DNA of 15,957 nt from JBKHJZ01 sp046537875 (GTDB taxonomy: Bacteria; Actinomycetota; Acidimicrobiia; Acidimicrobiales; VFJN01), in NCBI GenBank assembly GCA_046537875.1, contig JBKHJZ010000063.1:1-15957 (forward strand), in the 5' to 3' direction. Below are positions 1 through 6,384 of this stretch, in pieces. The notes under the pieces were generated by a model. The model was not told the DNA's origin. It ran no database searches and saw nothing but the letters and a program-made list of their open reading frames with translations. Numbering within the stretch: the stretch's first letter is position 1; each line of letters begins with the position of its first letter. Both the position numbers and the translations under genes were made by a program.

Positions 1-2
1 GC

Positions 3-65
3 ACGTTCGACCAGACGTTCGTCCGCCTCGAGATCCTCGCCCGGCGACCCGACCGCCGACCCTGA
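3..65 (+). CDS. C-terminal tail of an unidentified protein (partial)
   Basis: An open frame runs in from the left edge and ends at a TGA at 63-65. It gives about 20 residues ending in LEILARRPDRRP. Codon third positions are almost all G or C, as in the real genes here, and a small GC-rich hairpin follows the stop. Both points support a true gene end. The tail is too short to assign to a family. It lies on the same strand as the DUF899 gene, with a 156-nt gap between them. Confidence 0.4.
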   Translation, partial: TFDQTFVRLEILARRPDRRP

Positions 66-75
66 ACGACCCGCG

Positions 76-91
76 CGGCGGTGGGCCGCCG
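76..91 (+). terminator. Small GC hairpin after the partial gene
   Basis: CGGCGG (76-81) and CCGCCG (86-91) form a perfect 6-bp stem with a TGGG loop, starting 11 nt after the stop codon at 63-65. No T-run follows, so this is at best a weak or actinobacterial-type terminator. Confidence 0.25.
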
Positions 92-206
92 GACAGCGCC
101 ATGCTGCTCGCGATGAGTTGACCCGTGCCGCGTCGTCACAACCACTGCGGACCGAAGCTCCGGCCGCTGCCCCCGACGCCCGGGGCCGGTCCGCCACCCC
201 CGACGC

Positions 207-212
207 AAGGAG
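207..212 (+). promoter_or_regulatory. Shine-Dalgarno site of the DUF899 gene
   Basis: AAGGAG lies 9 nt before the ATG at 222. It fixes that start codon. It contrasts with most genes in this window, which lack a Shine-Dalgarno site. Confidence 0.75.
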
Positions 213-221
213 AGAGACGCG

Positions 222-965
222 ATGAGCCTTCCCCGCATCGCCACCCGCGACGAGTGGCTGGCCGCCCGCCGGGAGCTGCTCGCCAAGGAGAAGGAGCTGA
301 CCAGGCAGCGCGACGCGCTGAACACCGAGCGGCGCAACCTGCCGATGGTCGAGGTCACGAAGGACTACGTGTTCGAGGGCCCCCAGGGCACCGTGAGCCT
401 GCTCGACATGTTCGAGGGTCGCCGGCAGCTCGTGCTCTACCACTTCATGTTCGATCCCGAGTGGGAGGACGGCTGCCCCAGCTGCACCGCCGGCACCGAC
501 GAGCTGTCGCAGGGGCTCTTCGACCACCTCCACATCCGCGACACCAGCTACGCCATGGTGTCGCGGGCGCCGCTGGCGAAGCTGGAACGGTGGAAGGCGA
601 AGCGGGGCTGGGACGTGCCCTGGTACTCGTCGTACGGCTCCGACTTCAACTACGACTTCGGCGTCACGATCGACGAGTCGGTCAGACCGCCGTCGTACAA
701 CTTCCGCACCAGGGCCGAGTACGAGGCCATGGGGTCGGACTTCTTCGAGGCCGACCAGCCCTTCGAGATGCCCGGTCGGAGCTGCTTCCTGCAGGCGGAC
801 GGGCGGGTGTTCCACACCTACTCGCAGTACGCCCGGGGCCTGGAGTCGACCGGCGGCTCCTACTACTTCCTCGACCTCACCGCCCTCGGCCGGCAGGAGG
901 AGTGGGAGGAGCCCAAGGGTCGCACCGAGTCGGCGCGGTCCGCCAGGCCCGACTTCGCCTCGTGA
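222..965 (+). CDS. DUF899 family thioredoxin-like protein
   Basis: This 247-residue protein matches the DUF899 family, which is thioredoxin-fold and found in many actinobacteria and proteobacteria; its biochemical role is not established. Visible hallmarks are the N-terminal charged helix RDEWLAARRELLAKEKELTR (residues 9-28), a core strand QLVLYHFMF (69-77) and a CxxC motif, CPSC, at residues 85-88 in the thioredoxin active-site position. The GSDFNYDFGVT segment (139-149) and the C-terminal aromatic run GGSYYFLDLT (211-220) are also typical. The ATG start is supported by AAGGAG 9 nt upstream. There is no signal peptide or membrane segment, so it is probably cytosolic. It appears monocistronic and converges with the malic enzyme gene. 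A redox or peroxidase-like role is inference from the fold and the CxxC only. Confidence 0.85.
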   Translation: MSLPRIATRDEWLAARRELLAKEKELTRQRDALNTERRNLPMVEVTKDYVFEGPQGTVSLLDMFEGRRQLVLYHFMFDPEWEDGCPSCTAGTDELSQGLFDHLHIRDTSYAMVSRAPLAKLERWKAKRGWDVPWYSSYGSDFNYDFGVTIDESVRPPSYNFRTRAEYEAMGSDFFEADQPFEMPGRSCFLQADGRVFHTYSQYARGLESTGGSYYFLDLTALGRQEEWEEPKGRTESARSARPDFAS

Positions 966-1030
966 CCGACATGCCGCGCCGGCGTCCGCGGTCGTCGGCC
1001 CACCCGGCGCGGCGGCAGGAGGCGAGCGCC

Positions 1031-1062
1031 CGGTCGGGGTCCGGTCGACGGGCCCCGAGCCG
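1031..1062. terminator. Hairpin in the convergent DUF899/malic enzyme gap
   Basis: CGGTCGGGGTCC (1031-1042) pairs with GGGCCCCGAGCCG (1050-1062) around the loop GGTCGAC. The stem is about 11-12 bp with one bulged base and one G.T pair. It lies between two convergent stop codons (963-965 and 1083-1085), where a bidirectional terminator is expected. There is no U-tract on either side, which is common in actinobacteria. Confidence 0.45.
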
Positions 1063-1082
1063 ACCGACCGAGTCGGCGCGAC

Positions 1083-2501
1083 CTACGGCTGCGGTGGCCG
1101 GTGGAGGCGTACGACACCCTCGTCGATCGCCGCCCGCGACACCGCCGCGGCCACCTCGGTGGCGACCGTGGGGTCGAACACCGACGGGATGATGCAGTCG
1201 GGCGCCAGCTGCTCGTCCGACACACACCCGGCGATGGCCCGCGCCGCCGCCAGCTTCATCCCCTCGGTGATCGAGGTGGCCGCCACGTCGAGCGCCCCCC
1301 GGAAGATGCCGGGGAACGCCAGCACGTTGTTGATCTGGTTCGGGTAGTCGCTGCGCCCGGTGGCGATCACCTTGGCCAGGCCGTCCGCGTCCTCCGGGGT
1401 GATCTCCGGATCCGGGTTGGCGAGCGCGAACACGATCGGGTCGCCGGCCATGGTGCGGAGGTCGGCCGCCGTGATGAGCCCCGGGCCCGAGACGCCGACG
1501 AACACGTCGGCCCCGGGCAGCACCTCGGACAGGGTGCCCTCCCGGCGGTCCGGGTTGGTGTTCTCGGCGAACCACAGCTTGGCGACGTTGAGGTCGTCGC
1601 GGCCGGCCCAGATGGCGCCCTTGCGGTCGACGCCGATGATCTCGCGGACCCCCGACTCGATGAGGATCCGGCTGATCGCCACCCCCGCGGCGCCGACGCC
1701 GGCGATCACCACGGTGAGCTCGTCCATCCGCTTGCCGACGATCTTCAGCGCGTTCTCCAGCGCGGCCAGCGTGACCACCGCGGTGCCGTGCTGGTCGTCG
1801 TGGAAGACGGGGATGTCGAGCCGCTCCTTCAGGCGCTCCTCGACCTCGAAGCACTCGGGCGCCTTGATGTCCTCGAGGTTGATGCCCCCGAAGACCGGTG
1901 CCATCCGCTCGACCGTCTCTACGATCTCGTCGGGCGACGACACGTCGAGGCACACCGGGAAGCCGTCGACCCCGGCGAAGTGCTTGAACAGCAGCGCCTT
2001 GCCCTCCATGACCGGCAGGGCCGCCTCGGGACCGATGTCGCCGAGGCCGAGGACCGCGCTGCCGTCGGTGACGATGGCGACCATGTTCTTCTTGATGGTC
2101 AGGTCGTGCACCCGCTCCGGCTCCGCGGCGATGGCGTTGCACACCCGGGCGACGCCCGGCGTGTAGGCCATCGACAGGTCGTCGCGGTCGGCCACCGGCA
2201 TGCGAGCCAGCACCTCGATCTTGCCGCCGTCGTGCATGAGGAAGGTGCGGTCGAGCACCTCGAGCACCTCGCAGCCCTCGAGCCCGGCGACGGCCGTGCG
2301 CACCCGCTCGACGTGGTCGGTGCCGGCGCAGTTGACCACGAGGTCCTCTTCGAGCACGGGCCCGCGTACGTCGAACCCGCCGATGGCGGTGATGTTGCCG
2401 CCAGCGTCGCCGATGGCGGTGGCGAGGCGTCCCAGGGAGCCCGGTCGGTTGTCCAGCCGGACCCGCAGGCGGATCGAGTACGCAGCTGTCGGGTTTGCCA
2501 C
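1083..2501 (-). CDS. NAD-dependent malic enzyme with N-terminal ACT domain
   Basis: It decarboxylates malate to pyruvate, linking the TCA cycle to pyruvate; cofactor preference (NAD or NADP) cannot be read reliably here. The protein has 472 residues. An ACT-type regulatory domain (about 8-85; LRVRLDNRPGSLGRLATAIG) precedes a malic N-domain with SMAYTPGVARVC (110-121), EGKALLFK (166-173), GGINLEDIKAPECF (205-218, metal-binding E/D) and FHDDQHGTA (233-241). A Rossmann domain follows with GVGAAG (268-273). The ACT domain suggests allosteric control by a small ligand, probably an amino acid, and is known in one clade of bacterial malic enzymes. The GTG start lies 6 nt after a TAGCCT box, with no Shine-Dalgarno, so I expect leaderless translation. 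It is divergent from the amino-acid dehydrogenase. Confidence 0.95.
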   Translation of the reverse strand: MANPTAAYSIRLRVRLDNRPGSLGRLATAIGDAGGNITAIGGFDVRGPVLEEDLVVNCAGTDHVERVRTAVAGLEGCEVLEVLDRTFLMHDGGKIEVLARMPVADRDDLSMAYTPGVARVCNAIAAEPERVHDLTIKKNMVAIVTDGSAVLGLGDIGPEAALPVMEGKALLFKHFAGVDGFPVCLDVSSPDEIVETVERMAPVFGGINLEDIKAPECFEVEERLKERLDIPVFHDDQHGTAVVTLAALENALKIVGKRMDELTVVIAGVGAAGVAISRILIESGVREIIGVDRKGAIWAGRDDLNVAKLWFAENTNPDRREGTLSEVLPGADVFVGVSGPGLITAADLRTMAGDPIVFALANPDPEITPEDADGLAKVIATGRSDYPNQINNVLAFPGIFRGALDVAATSITEGMKLAAARAIAGCVSDEQLAPDCIIPSVFDPTVATEVAAAVSRAAIDEGVVRLHRPPQP

Positions 2502-2507
2502 GGGGCG

Positions 2508-2513
2508 AGGCTA
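2508..2513 (-). promoter_or_regulatory. Putative -10 box, leaderless malic enzyme promoter
   Basis: On the minus strand TAGCCT is followed by CGCCCC (6 nt) and then the GTG start at 2501. This spacing would place the transcript start at or next to the start codon. No clear -35 is visible. Confidence 0.5.
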
Positions 2514-2656
2514 GCGGTGCGCGAGCGGGCCTCCCCAAACGGTTGGCCGCGCCGTGCCGGGCAGGTCCTGGTAGAGGCGTACCGGCAGGCCGCCCCGGCC
2601 GTGACGCACCCGCAGACCGGCCCGCCGGGCCGCCGCACCGGGTGTGCGGGCCTGGG

Positions 2657-2662
2657 TACCCT
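2657..2662 (+). promoter_or_regulatory. Putative -10 box, leaderless amino-acid dehydrogenase promoter
   Basis: TACCCT, inside the palindrome GGGTACCC, is followed by CGGACCG (7 nt) and the GTG start at 2670. There is no Shine-Dalgarno and no convincing -35. The 168-nt divergent region 2502-2669 holds this box and the malic enzyme box and no gene. Confidence 0.5.
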
Positions 2663-2669
2663 CGGACCG

Positions 2670-3776
2670 GTGACCGGCGTGTTCGACATCGCAGCGGCCG
2701 ACGGGTTCGAGCAGGTGGCCTTCTGCCACGACGCGCCGACGGGACTCCGGGCGATCGTGGCCATCCACTCGACCGCGCTCGGCCCCTCGCTCGGCGGCAC
2801 CCGCTTCCTCCCGTACCCCACCGAGCGGGACGCCCTCGTCGACGTGTGCCGGCTCGCCAAGGGCATGACGTACAAGCACGCGCTCTGCGGCAACGACCTC
2901 GGCGGGGGGAAGGCGGTCATCATCGGCGAACCGCACGCCCTGCGCAGCGAGGCGCTGCTCCGCGCCTACGGCCGCTTCATCGAGGGCCTCAACGGGCGCT
3001 ACCTGACGGCCGAGGACGTCGGCACCACCCAGGCCGACATGGACGTCATCCGCCGCGAGACCCGGCACGTCACCGGGGTCAGCCCCTCGCTCGGGGGCTC
3101 CGGCGACCCCTCGCCGGCCACGGCCTGGGGCGTGCTCTGGGCGATGAAGGCGGTGGCCGAGCGCCTCTGGGGAAGCGACTCGCTGGCCGGGCGCCACGTG
3201 TGCATCTCGGGCGTCGGCAAGGTGGGCTCGTCGCTGGCCGAGCACCTGGCCGGCGAGGGCGCCAAGCTCACGGTGGCCGACGTGGACGAGATGCGCGTCG
3301 CCGCCGCCGTCGACCGCCACGGCGCGGTGGCGGTGGCGCCCGACGCCGCCCACGGCGTGCCCTGCGACATCTTCGCGCCCTGCGCGCTCGGCGCCGTGCT
3401 GAACCCGGTGACGATCCCGGAGCTCCACTGCGACGCAGTGGTGGGCTCGGCCAACAACCAGCTCGCCTCGCCCACCGACGCCGAGCGCCTGTGGCATCGC
3501 AACATCGTGTACGTGCCGGACTTCGTGGCCAACGCCGGCGGCGTGATCAACATCGCCGAGGAGTCCCTCGGCTACGACCACGACCGCGCCTACGAACGCA
3601 TCCGCGCCGTCCGCGACACCGTGCTCACGCTGTTCGCCCGGGCCGACAGCGAGGGCACCACCCTCTCGGTGGCGGCCGACCAGCTGGCCGAGGAGCGCAT
3701 CGCGGCGCTGAGCGGCGTGGGGCTGATCCGCACCGGCCGCGAGAACGGCCCGCCCGCGGGCACCCGGCAGCGGTAG
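2670..3776 (+). CDS. Leucine/valine/phenylalanine-type amino-acid dehydrogenase
   Basis: It belongs to the Glu/Leu/Phe/Val dehydrogenase family: NAD-dependent oxidative deamination of a branched-chain or aromatic amino acid to its 2-keto acid. The protein has 368 residues, the usual length for leucine dehydrogenases. MTYKHALCGNDLGGGKAVI carries K69 and K81, matching the substrate-binding and catalytic lysines (K68 and K80) of Bacillus leucine dehydrogenase. TAEDVGTT (113-120) has the conserved Asp at 116. A Rossmann motif GVGKVG lies at 181-186, and VPDFVANAGGVIN (282-294) is also diagnostic. I chose GTG 2670 because it follows a -10-like box by 7 nt; GTG 2679 is possible. The exact substrate (Leu, Val or Phe) cannot be told by eye. 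It is divergent from the malic enzyme, and the two could share regulation of amino-acid carbon entering central metabolism (inference). Confidence 0.93.
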   Translation: MTGVFDIAAADGFEQVAFCHDAPTGLRAIVAIHSTALGPSLGGTRFLPYPTERDALVDVCRLAKGMTYKHALCGNDLGGGKAVIIGEPHALRSEALLRAYGRFIEGLNGRYLTAEDVGTTQADMDVIRRETRHVTGVSPSLGGSGDPSPATAWGVLWAMKAVAERLWGSDSLAGRHVCISGVGKVGSSLAEHLAGEGAKLTVADVDEMRVAAAVDRHGAVAVAPDAAHGVPCDIFAPCALGAVLNPVTIPELHCDAVVGSANNQLASPTDAERLWHRNIVYVPDFVANAGGVINIAEESLGYDHDRAYERIRAVRDTVLTLFARADSEGTTLSVAADQLAEERIAALSGVGLIRTGRENGPPAGTRQR

Positions 3777-3779
3777 CGT
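3774..3779 (+). promoter_or_regulatory. Putative -10 box overlapping the upstream stop codon
   Basis: TAGCGT contains the TAG stop of the amino-acid dehydrogenase (3774-3776). It is followed by CGCTGCG (7 nt) and the GTG start at 3787. No Shine-Dalgarno fits that start, so the geometry suggests a leaderless internal promoter. Simple read-through from the upstream gene is also possible. Confidence 0.4.
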
Positions 3780-3786
3780 CGCTGCG

Positions 3787-4767
3787 GTGAGCATCGGACT
3801 GCTCGTCGTGGCGGCCGTCGCCGTGGTCGCGTGCGCCCTGCTCGCCCGCAGCCGCGCCCGGCTGCGCGGGGCCCTCACCGCGAGCGAGCGCGACCGCGAG
3901 GCGCTCGCCACCCGCCTCGCCCGCGCCGAGGCCACGATCGCGACGCACGCCGCCGACCTCACGACCATCACCGAGGCACGTGACGTCGTCGTCGCCGACT
4001 GGGAGTCGACGGTCAGCGAGGTACGCCGGCTCGCCGACCAGCTGGAGGACGAGCGGCGGGCCCGGGCTCAGGCCGAGGCGACCGCCGACGACCTGCAGGC
4101 CCGGCTGGAACGGGCGGGTCTGGCCGACGCCGGCGGGCCCGGCGTGCCCACAGCGGAACGGGCCGCGCGCGCCGCGGAACCTCCGGCGAGGGCCGCAGGG
4201 GCCGCAGAGGCCGGTGATGTCGGTCGCGTCGGTGGACCCGCCGATGTCAGCCCGTCGGAGCCGCCGGACACCGCGCCGGGGCGGCGGGACCATGCCGGGG
4301 ACGCCGACGGGCGCTGGATGCTCCTGCTCGCCCACATCGCCCGCCGCTGGGCGGCGGTCGTCGGGGCGCCACCCGAGGACCGCGAGGTCACGCTCGGTGC
4401 CGTGCCGGTGCAGTTCGCGGAGGGCCTGGCCCGCGAGGTGGAGCGGGTGCGCGAGGAGGTCGGCGTGTCGGTCGAGCTGGCCGGCGCCGAGCCGGCCGAG
4501 CCCGCCGACCCGGTGGCGTCGCTGCTCGCGGTGATCGACGTGCTCGGCGTGCTCGCCACCGGGTCGGAACGAGTCGTGGTCGACGCCGGTGAGAGCGTCG
4601 ACCTGCGGGGCGAGGGGTGGTCCGGCTCGCCGGAGGAGCTGACCGCGGTGCGGGCGCGGGCCACGGCCGCCGGGGTGGCGGTCGGCGAGATCGAGGTCGA
4701 CGAGGGGACGGCACACGTCTCGGTGGGTCTGACCGACCCACACACCGAGCCGGCCGCCACGCCCTGA
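3787..4767 (+). CDS. Membrane-anchored coiled-coil protein with a possible degenerate kinase-like C-terminal domain
   Basis: I do not recognise a named family. The 326-residue protein opens with one hydrophobic segment (3-20, GLLVVAAVAVVACALLA), then a long Ala/Arg/Glu-rich coiled coil (about 22-112), a low-complexity Ala/Pro/Gly linker (113-175) and a C-terminal domain (176-316). In that domain LLLAHIARRWAAVVG (179-193) resembles a DHp-type helix. The stretch ELTAVRARATAAGVAVGEIEV to SVGL (284-314) resembles the last helix and strands of a histidine-kinase ATPase fold. The phospho-accepting His context and the N, G1 and G2 ATP-binding boxes are not evident. It starts 10 nt after the amino-acid dehydrogenase and converges with pyrE 19 nt downstream. 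A signalling or scaffold role is speculation. Confidence 0.75.
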   Translation: MSIGLLVVAAVAVVACALLARSRARLRGALTASERDREALATRLARAEATIATHAADLTTITEARDVVVADWESTVSEVRRLADQLEDERRARAQAEATADDLQARLERAGLADAGGPGVPTAERAARAAEPPARAAGAAEAGDVGRVGGPADVSPSEPPDTAPGRRDHAGDADGRWMLLLAHIARRWAAVVGAPPEDREVTLGAVPVQFAEGLAREVERVREEVGVSVELAGAEPAEPADPVASLLAVIDVLGVLATGSERVVVDAGESVDLRGEGWSGSPEELTAVRARATAAGVAVGEIEVDEGTAHVSVGLTDPHTEPAATP

Positions 4768-4786
4768 CTCCCGCCTCGCACTCGGT

Positions 4787-5335
4787 TCAGAGCTCACCGC
4801 CCTCGTAGGGGAAGCCCAGCTCGGGCGCCGTGACCAGAGGGCGACAGTCGATGCCCGCCCCGGCGGCGAGCCCCGCGCACGTGCCGCCCCGGTCGACCAC
4901 CGGCGCCAGCAGCACCGGCTCGGCACCGTGTGCCCGCACCACCTCGGCGGCCTCGAGCATCGACACTCCCCGGGTGACGGCGTCCTCGGTGATCGCCACC
5001 CGGTCGCCGGGCTCGAGCGCCCCGGCCACCCGGCCACCGCCGCCGTGGTCCTTCGCCTCCTTGCGGACGCTGAACGCCCGCAGCCAGCGACCCCGCGTGG
5101 CCGCGATCGCCGCAGTGGCGAACGCGGCGGCGTCGGCACCCATCGTCAGACCGCCGATCGCGGTCACGTCGTCGGGCAGCACGTCGAGCAGCGCATCGGC
5201 CACCAGCAGCATGCCCTCCGGCCGGCAGGTCGTCTGCTTGGCGTCGATGAACCAGGTGCTCGTCGCCCCCGACTTGAGCACGAACTCGCCCCGCCGCACC
5301 GCGTGGGCCAGCAGGTGCTCGGCGAGCGGGCTCAT
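4787..5335 (-). CDS. pyrE: Orotate phosphoribosyltransferase
   Basis: It transfers orotate onto PRPP to give OMP, the penultimate step of UMP synthesis. The protein has 182 residues, within the short OPRT range. SGATSTWFIDAKQTT (22-36) fits the N-terminal orotate-binding region. VRKEAKDHG (90-98) is the OPRT catalytic-loop signature. VAITEDAVTRGVS (113-125) occupies the PRPP-binding position with the acidic pair E117/D118. The loop reads TRGVS where many OPRTs have TTGxS, a modest oddity. The ATG overlaps the purM stop as ATGA, so translation is probably coupled. As the last gene of purF-purM-pyrE, it ties a pyrimidine enzyme that uses PRPP to purine genes. Confidence 0.93.
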   Translation of the reverse strand: MSPLAEHLLAHAVRRGEFVLKSGATSTWFIDAKQTTCRPEGMLLVADALLDVLPDDVTAIGGLTMGADAAAFATAAIAATRGRWLRAFSVRKEAKDHGGGGRVAGALEPGDRVAITEDAVTRGVSMLEAAEVVRAHGAEPVLLAPVVDRGGTCAGLAAGAGIDCRPLVTAPELGFPYEGGEL

Positions 5336-6384
5336 CGCAGGTGCACCCGCCGGCCCTCGCCGCCGGCGTCCGCCAGCCGGCCGACCTCGGTCGCCGCGTA
5401 TCCGGCGGTCCGGAGCGTGGCGATCGCCCGCGACGCGTCGCCGGCCGGGACCGCGACCACCATCCCGAGCCCCAGGTTGAACACCCGCGCCATCTCGTCG
5501 TCGGCGACGCCGCCGAGCCGCTGGATCTCGCCGAAGACCCGGGGGACCTCCCAGGCGGCGCGGTCCAGGTGGGCGTCGACCCCCTGGGGCAGCACGCGGG
5601 GCACGTTGCCCACCAGGCCGCCGCCGGTGATGTGGGCGACCGCCCGGACGTCGACGTCGCCGAGCAGCCGGGCGACGGCCGGCGCGTAGATCACCGAGGG
5701 GCGCAGCAGCTCGTCGGCCACCGTGTGCCCGTCGAACAGCTCGTCGTCGAGCCCGAGCCCGGCGATCTCGAAGAGCACCTTGCGGGCGAGGGAGTAGCCG
5801 TTGGAGCGGAGCCCGGGAGACGGCAGGCCGACCAGCACGTCGCCGGCCCGCGAGGCGTCGCCGGTCAGGATGCGGTCACGTTCCACGACCCCCACCGCGA
5901 AGCCGACGAGGTCGAACTCCCCGGGCTCCATCGCCCCGGGATGCTCGGCCATCTCGCCGCCCACGAGGGCGCATCCCGCCTGGCGGCAACCCTCGACCAC
6001 CCCGGCGACGAGCGCGTCGACCTGGGCGGGGTCGAGCCGGCCGACCGAGATGTAGTCGAGGAAGAAGAGCGGCTCGGCGCCCTGGCAGACGATGTCGTCG
6101 ACGCACATGGCCACCAGGTCGATGCCGATGGTGTCGAAGCGACCCGCCGCGGTGGCCACCATCGCCTTGGTGCCGACACCGTCGGTGGAGGAGACCAGCA
6201 CCGGCTTCCGGTAGCCCTCGGGCAACGAGACCAGGCCGGCGAACGCCCCGATGTCGCCCAGCACCTCGGGCCGGTAGGTCGAGCGGACCCGGTCCCTGAT
6301 GCGTTCGACCGCCGCCTCCCCCGCGGCGAGGTCCACCCCGGCGCCGCCGTAGGTCGCGCCCATCGGGCCCGTCCGCCGGCTCAC
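5332..6384 (-). CDS. purM: Phosphoribosylformylglycinamidine cyclo-ligase (AIR synthetase)
   Basis: It converts FGAM to AIR with ATP, step five of de novo purine synthesis. From the GTG at 6384 the protein has 350 residues, the normal length. Family landmarks are TYGGAGVDLAAG (11-22), STDGVGTK (66-73), the ATP-binding region GIDLVAMCVDDIVCQGAEPLFFLDY (87-111, given in part: IDLVAMCVDD then QGAEPLFFLDY), VGGEMAEHPG (141-150) and HITGGGLVGNVPRVLP (251-266). The GTG start overlaps the purF stop as GTGA, favouring coupled translation. An ATG at 6363 (343 residues, MGATYGG) is the alternative and cannot be excluded. pyrE follows with a 4-nt overlap. Confidence 0.96.
   Translation of the reverse strand: MSRRTGPMGATYGGAGVDLAAGEAAVERIRDRVRSTYRPEVLGDIGAFAGLVSLPEGYRKPVLVSSTDGVGTKAMVATAAGRFDTIGIDLVAMCVDDIVCQGAEPLFFLDYISVGRLDPAQVDALVAGVVEGCRQAGCALVGGEMAEHPGAMEPGEFDLVGFAVGVVERDRILTGDASRAGDVLVGLPSPGLRSNGYSLARKVLFEIAGLGLDDELFDGHTVADELLRPSVIYAPAVARLLGDVDVRAVAHITGGGLVGNVPRVLPQGVDAHLDRAAWEVPRVFGEIQRLGGVADDEMARVFNLGLGMVVAVPAGDASRAIATLRTAGYAATEVGRLADAGGEGRRVHLR

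Noticed and set aside
116..146. TTGACC near 118 as a promoter for the DUF899 gene
   Set aside because: TTGACC could be a -35, but no acceptable -10 lies 16-19 nt downstream; ACCACT is too weak to call.
1101..2669. Long plus-strand frame antisense to the malic enzyme, in frame with the amino-acid dehydrogenase
   Set aside because: The encoded text is His/Arg/Gly-rich without family motifs, as expected for the complement of a GC-rich gene. The dehydrogenase homology begins only after 2670.
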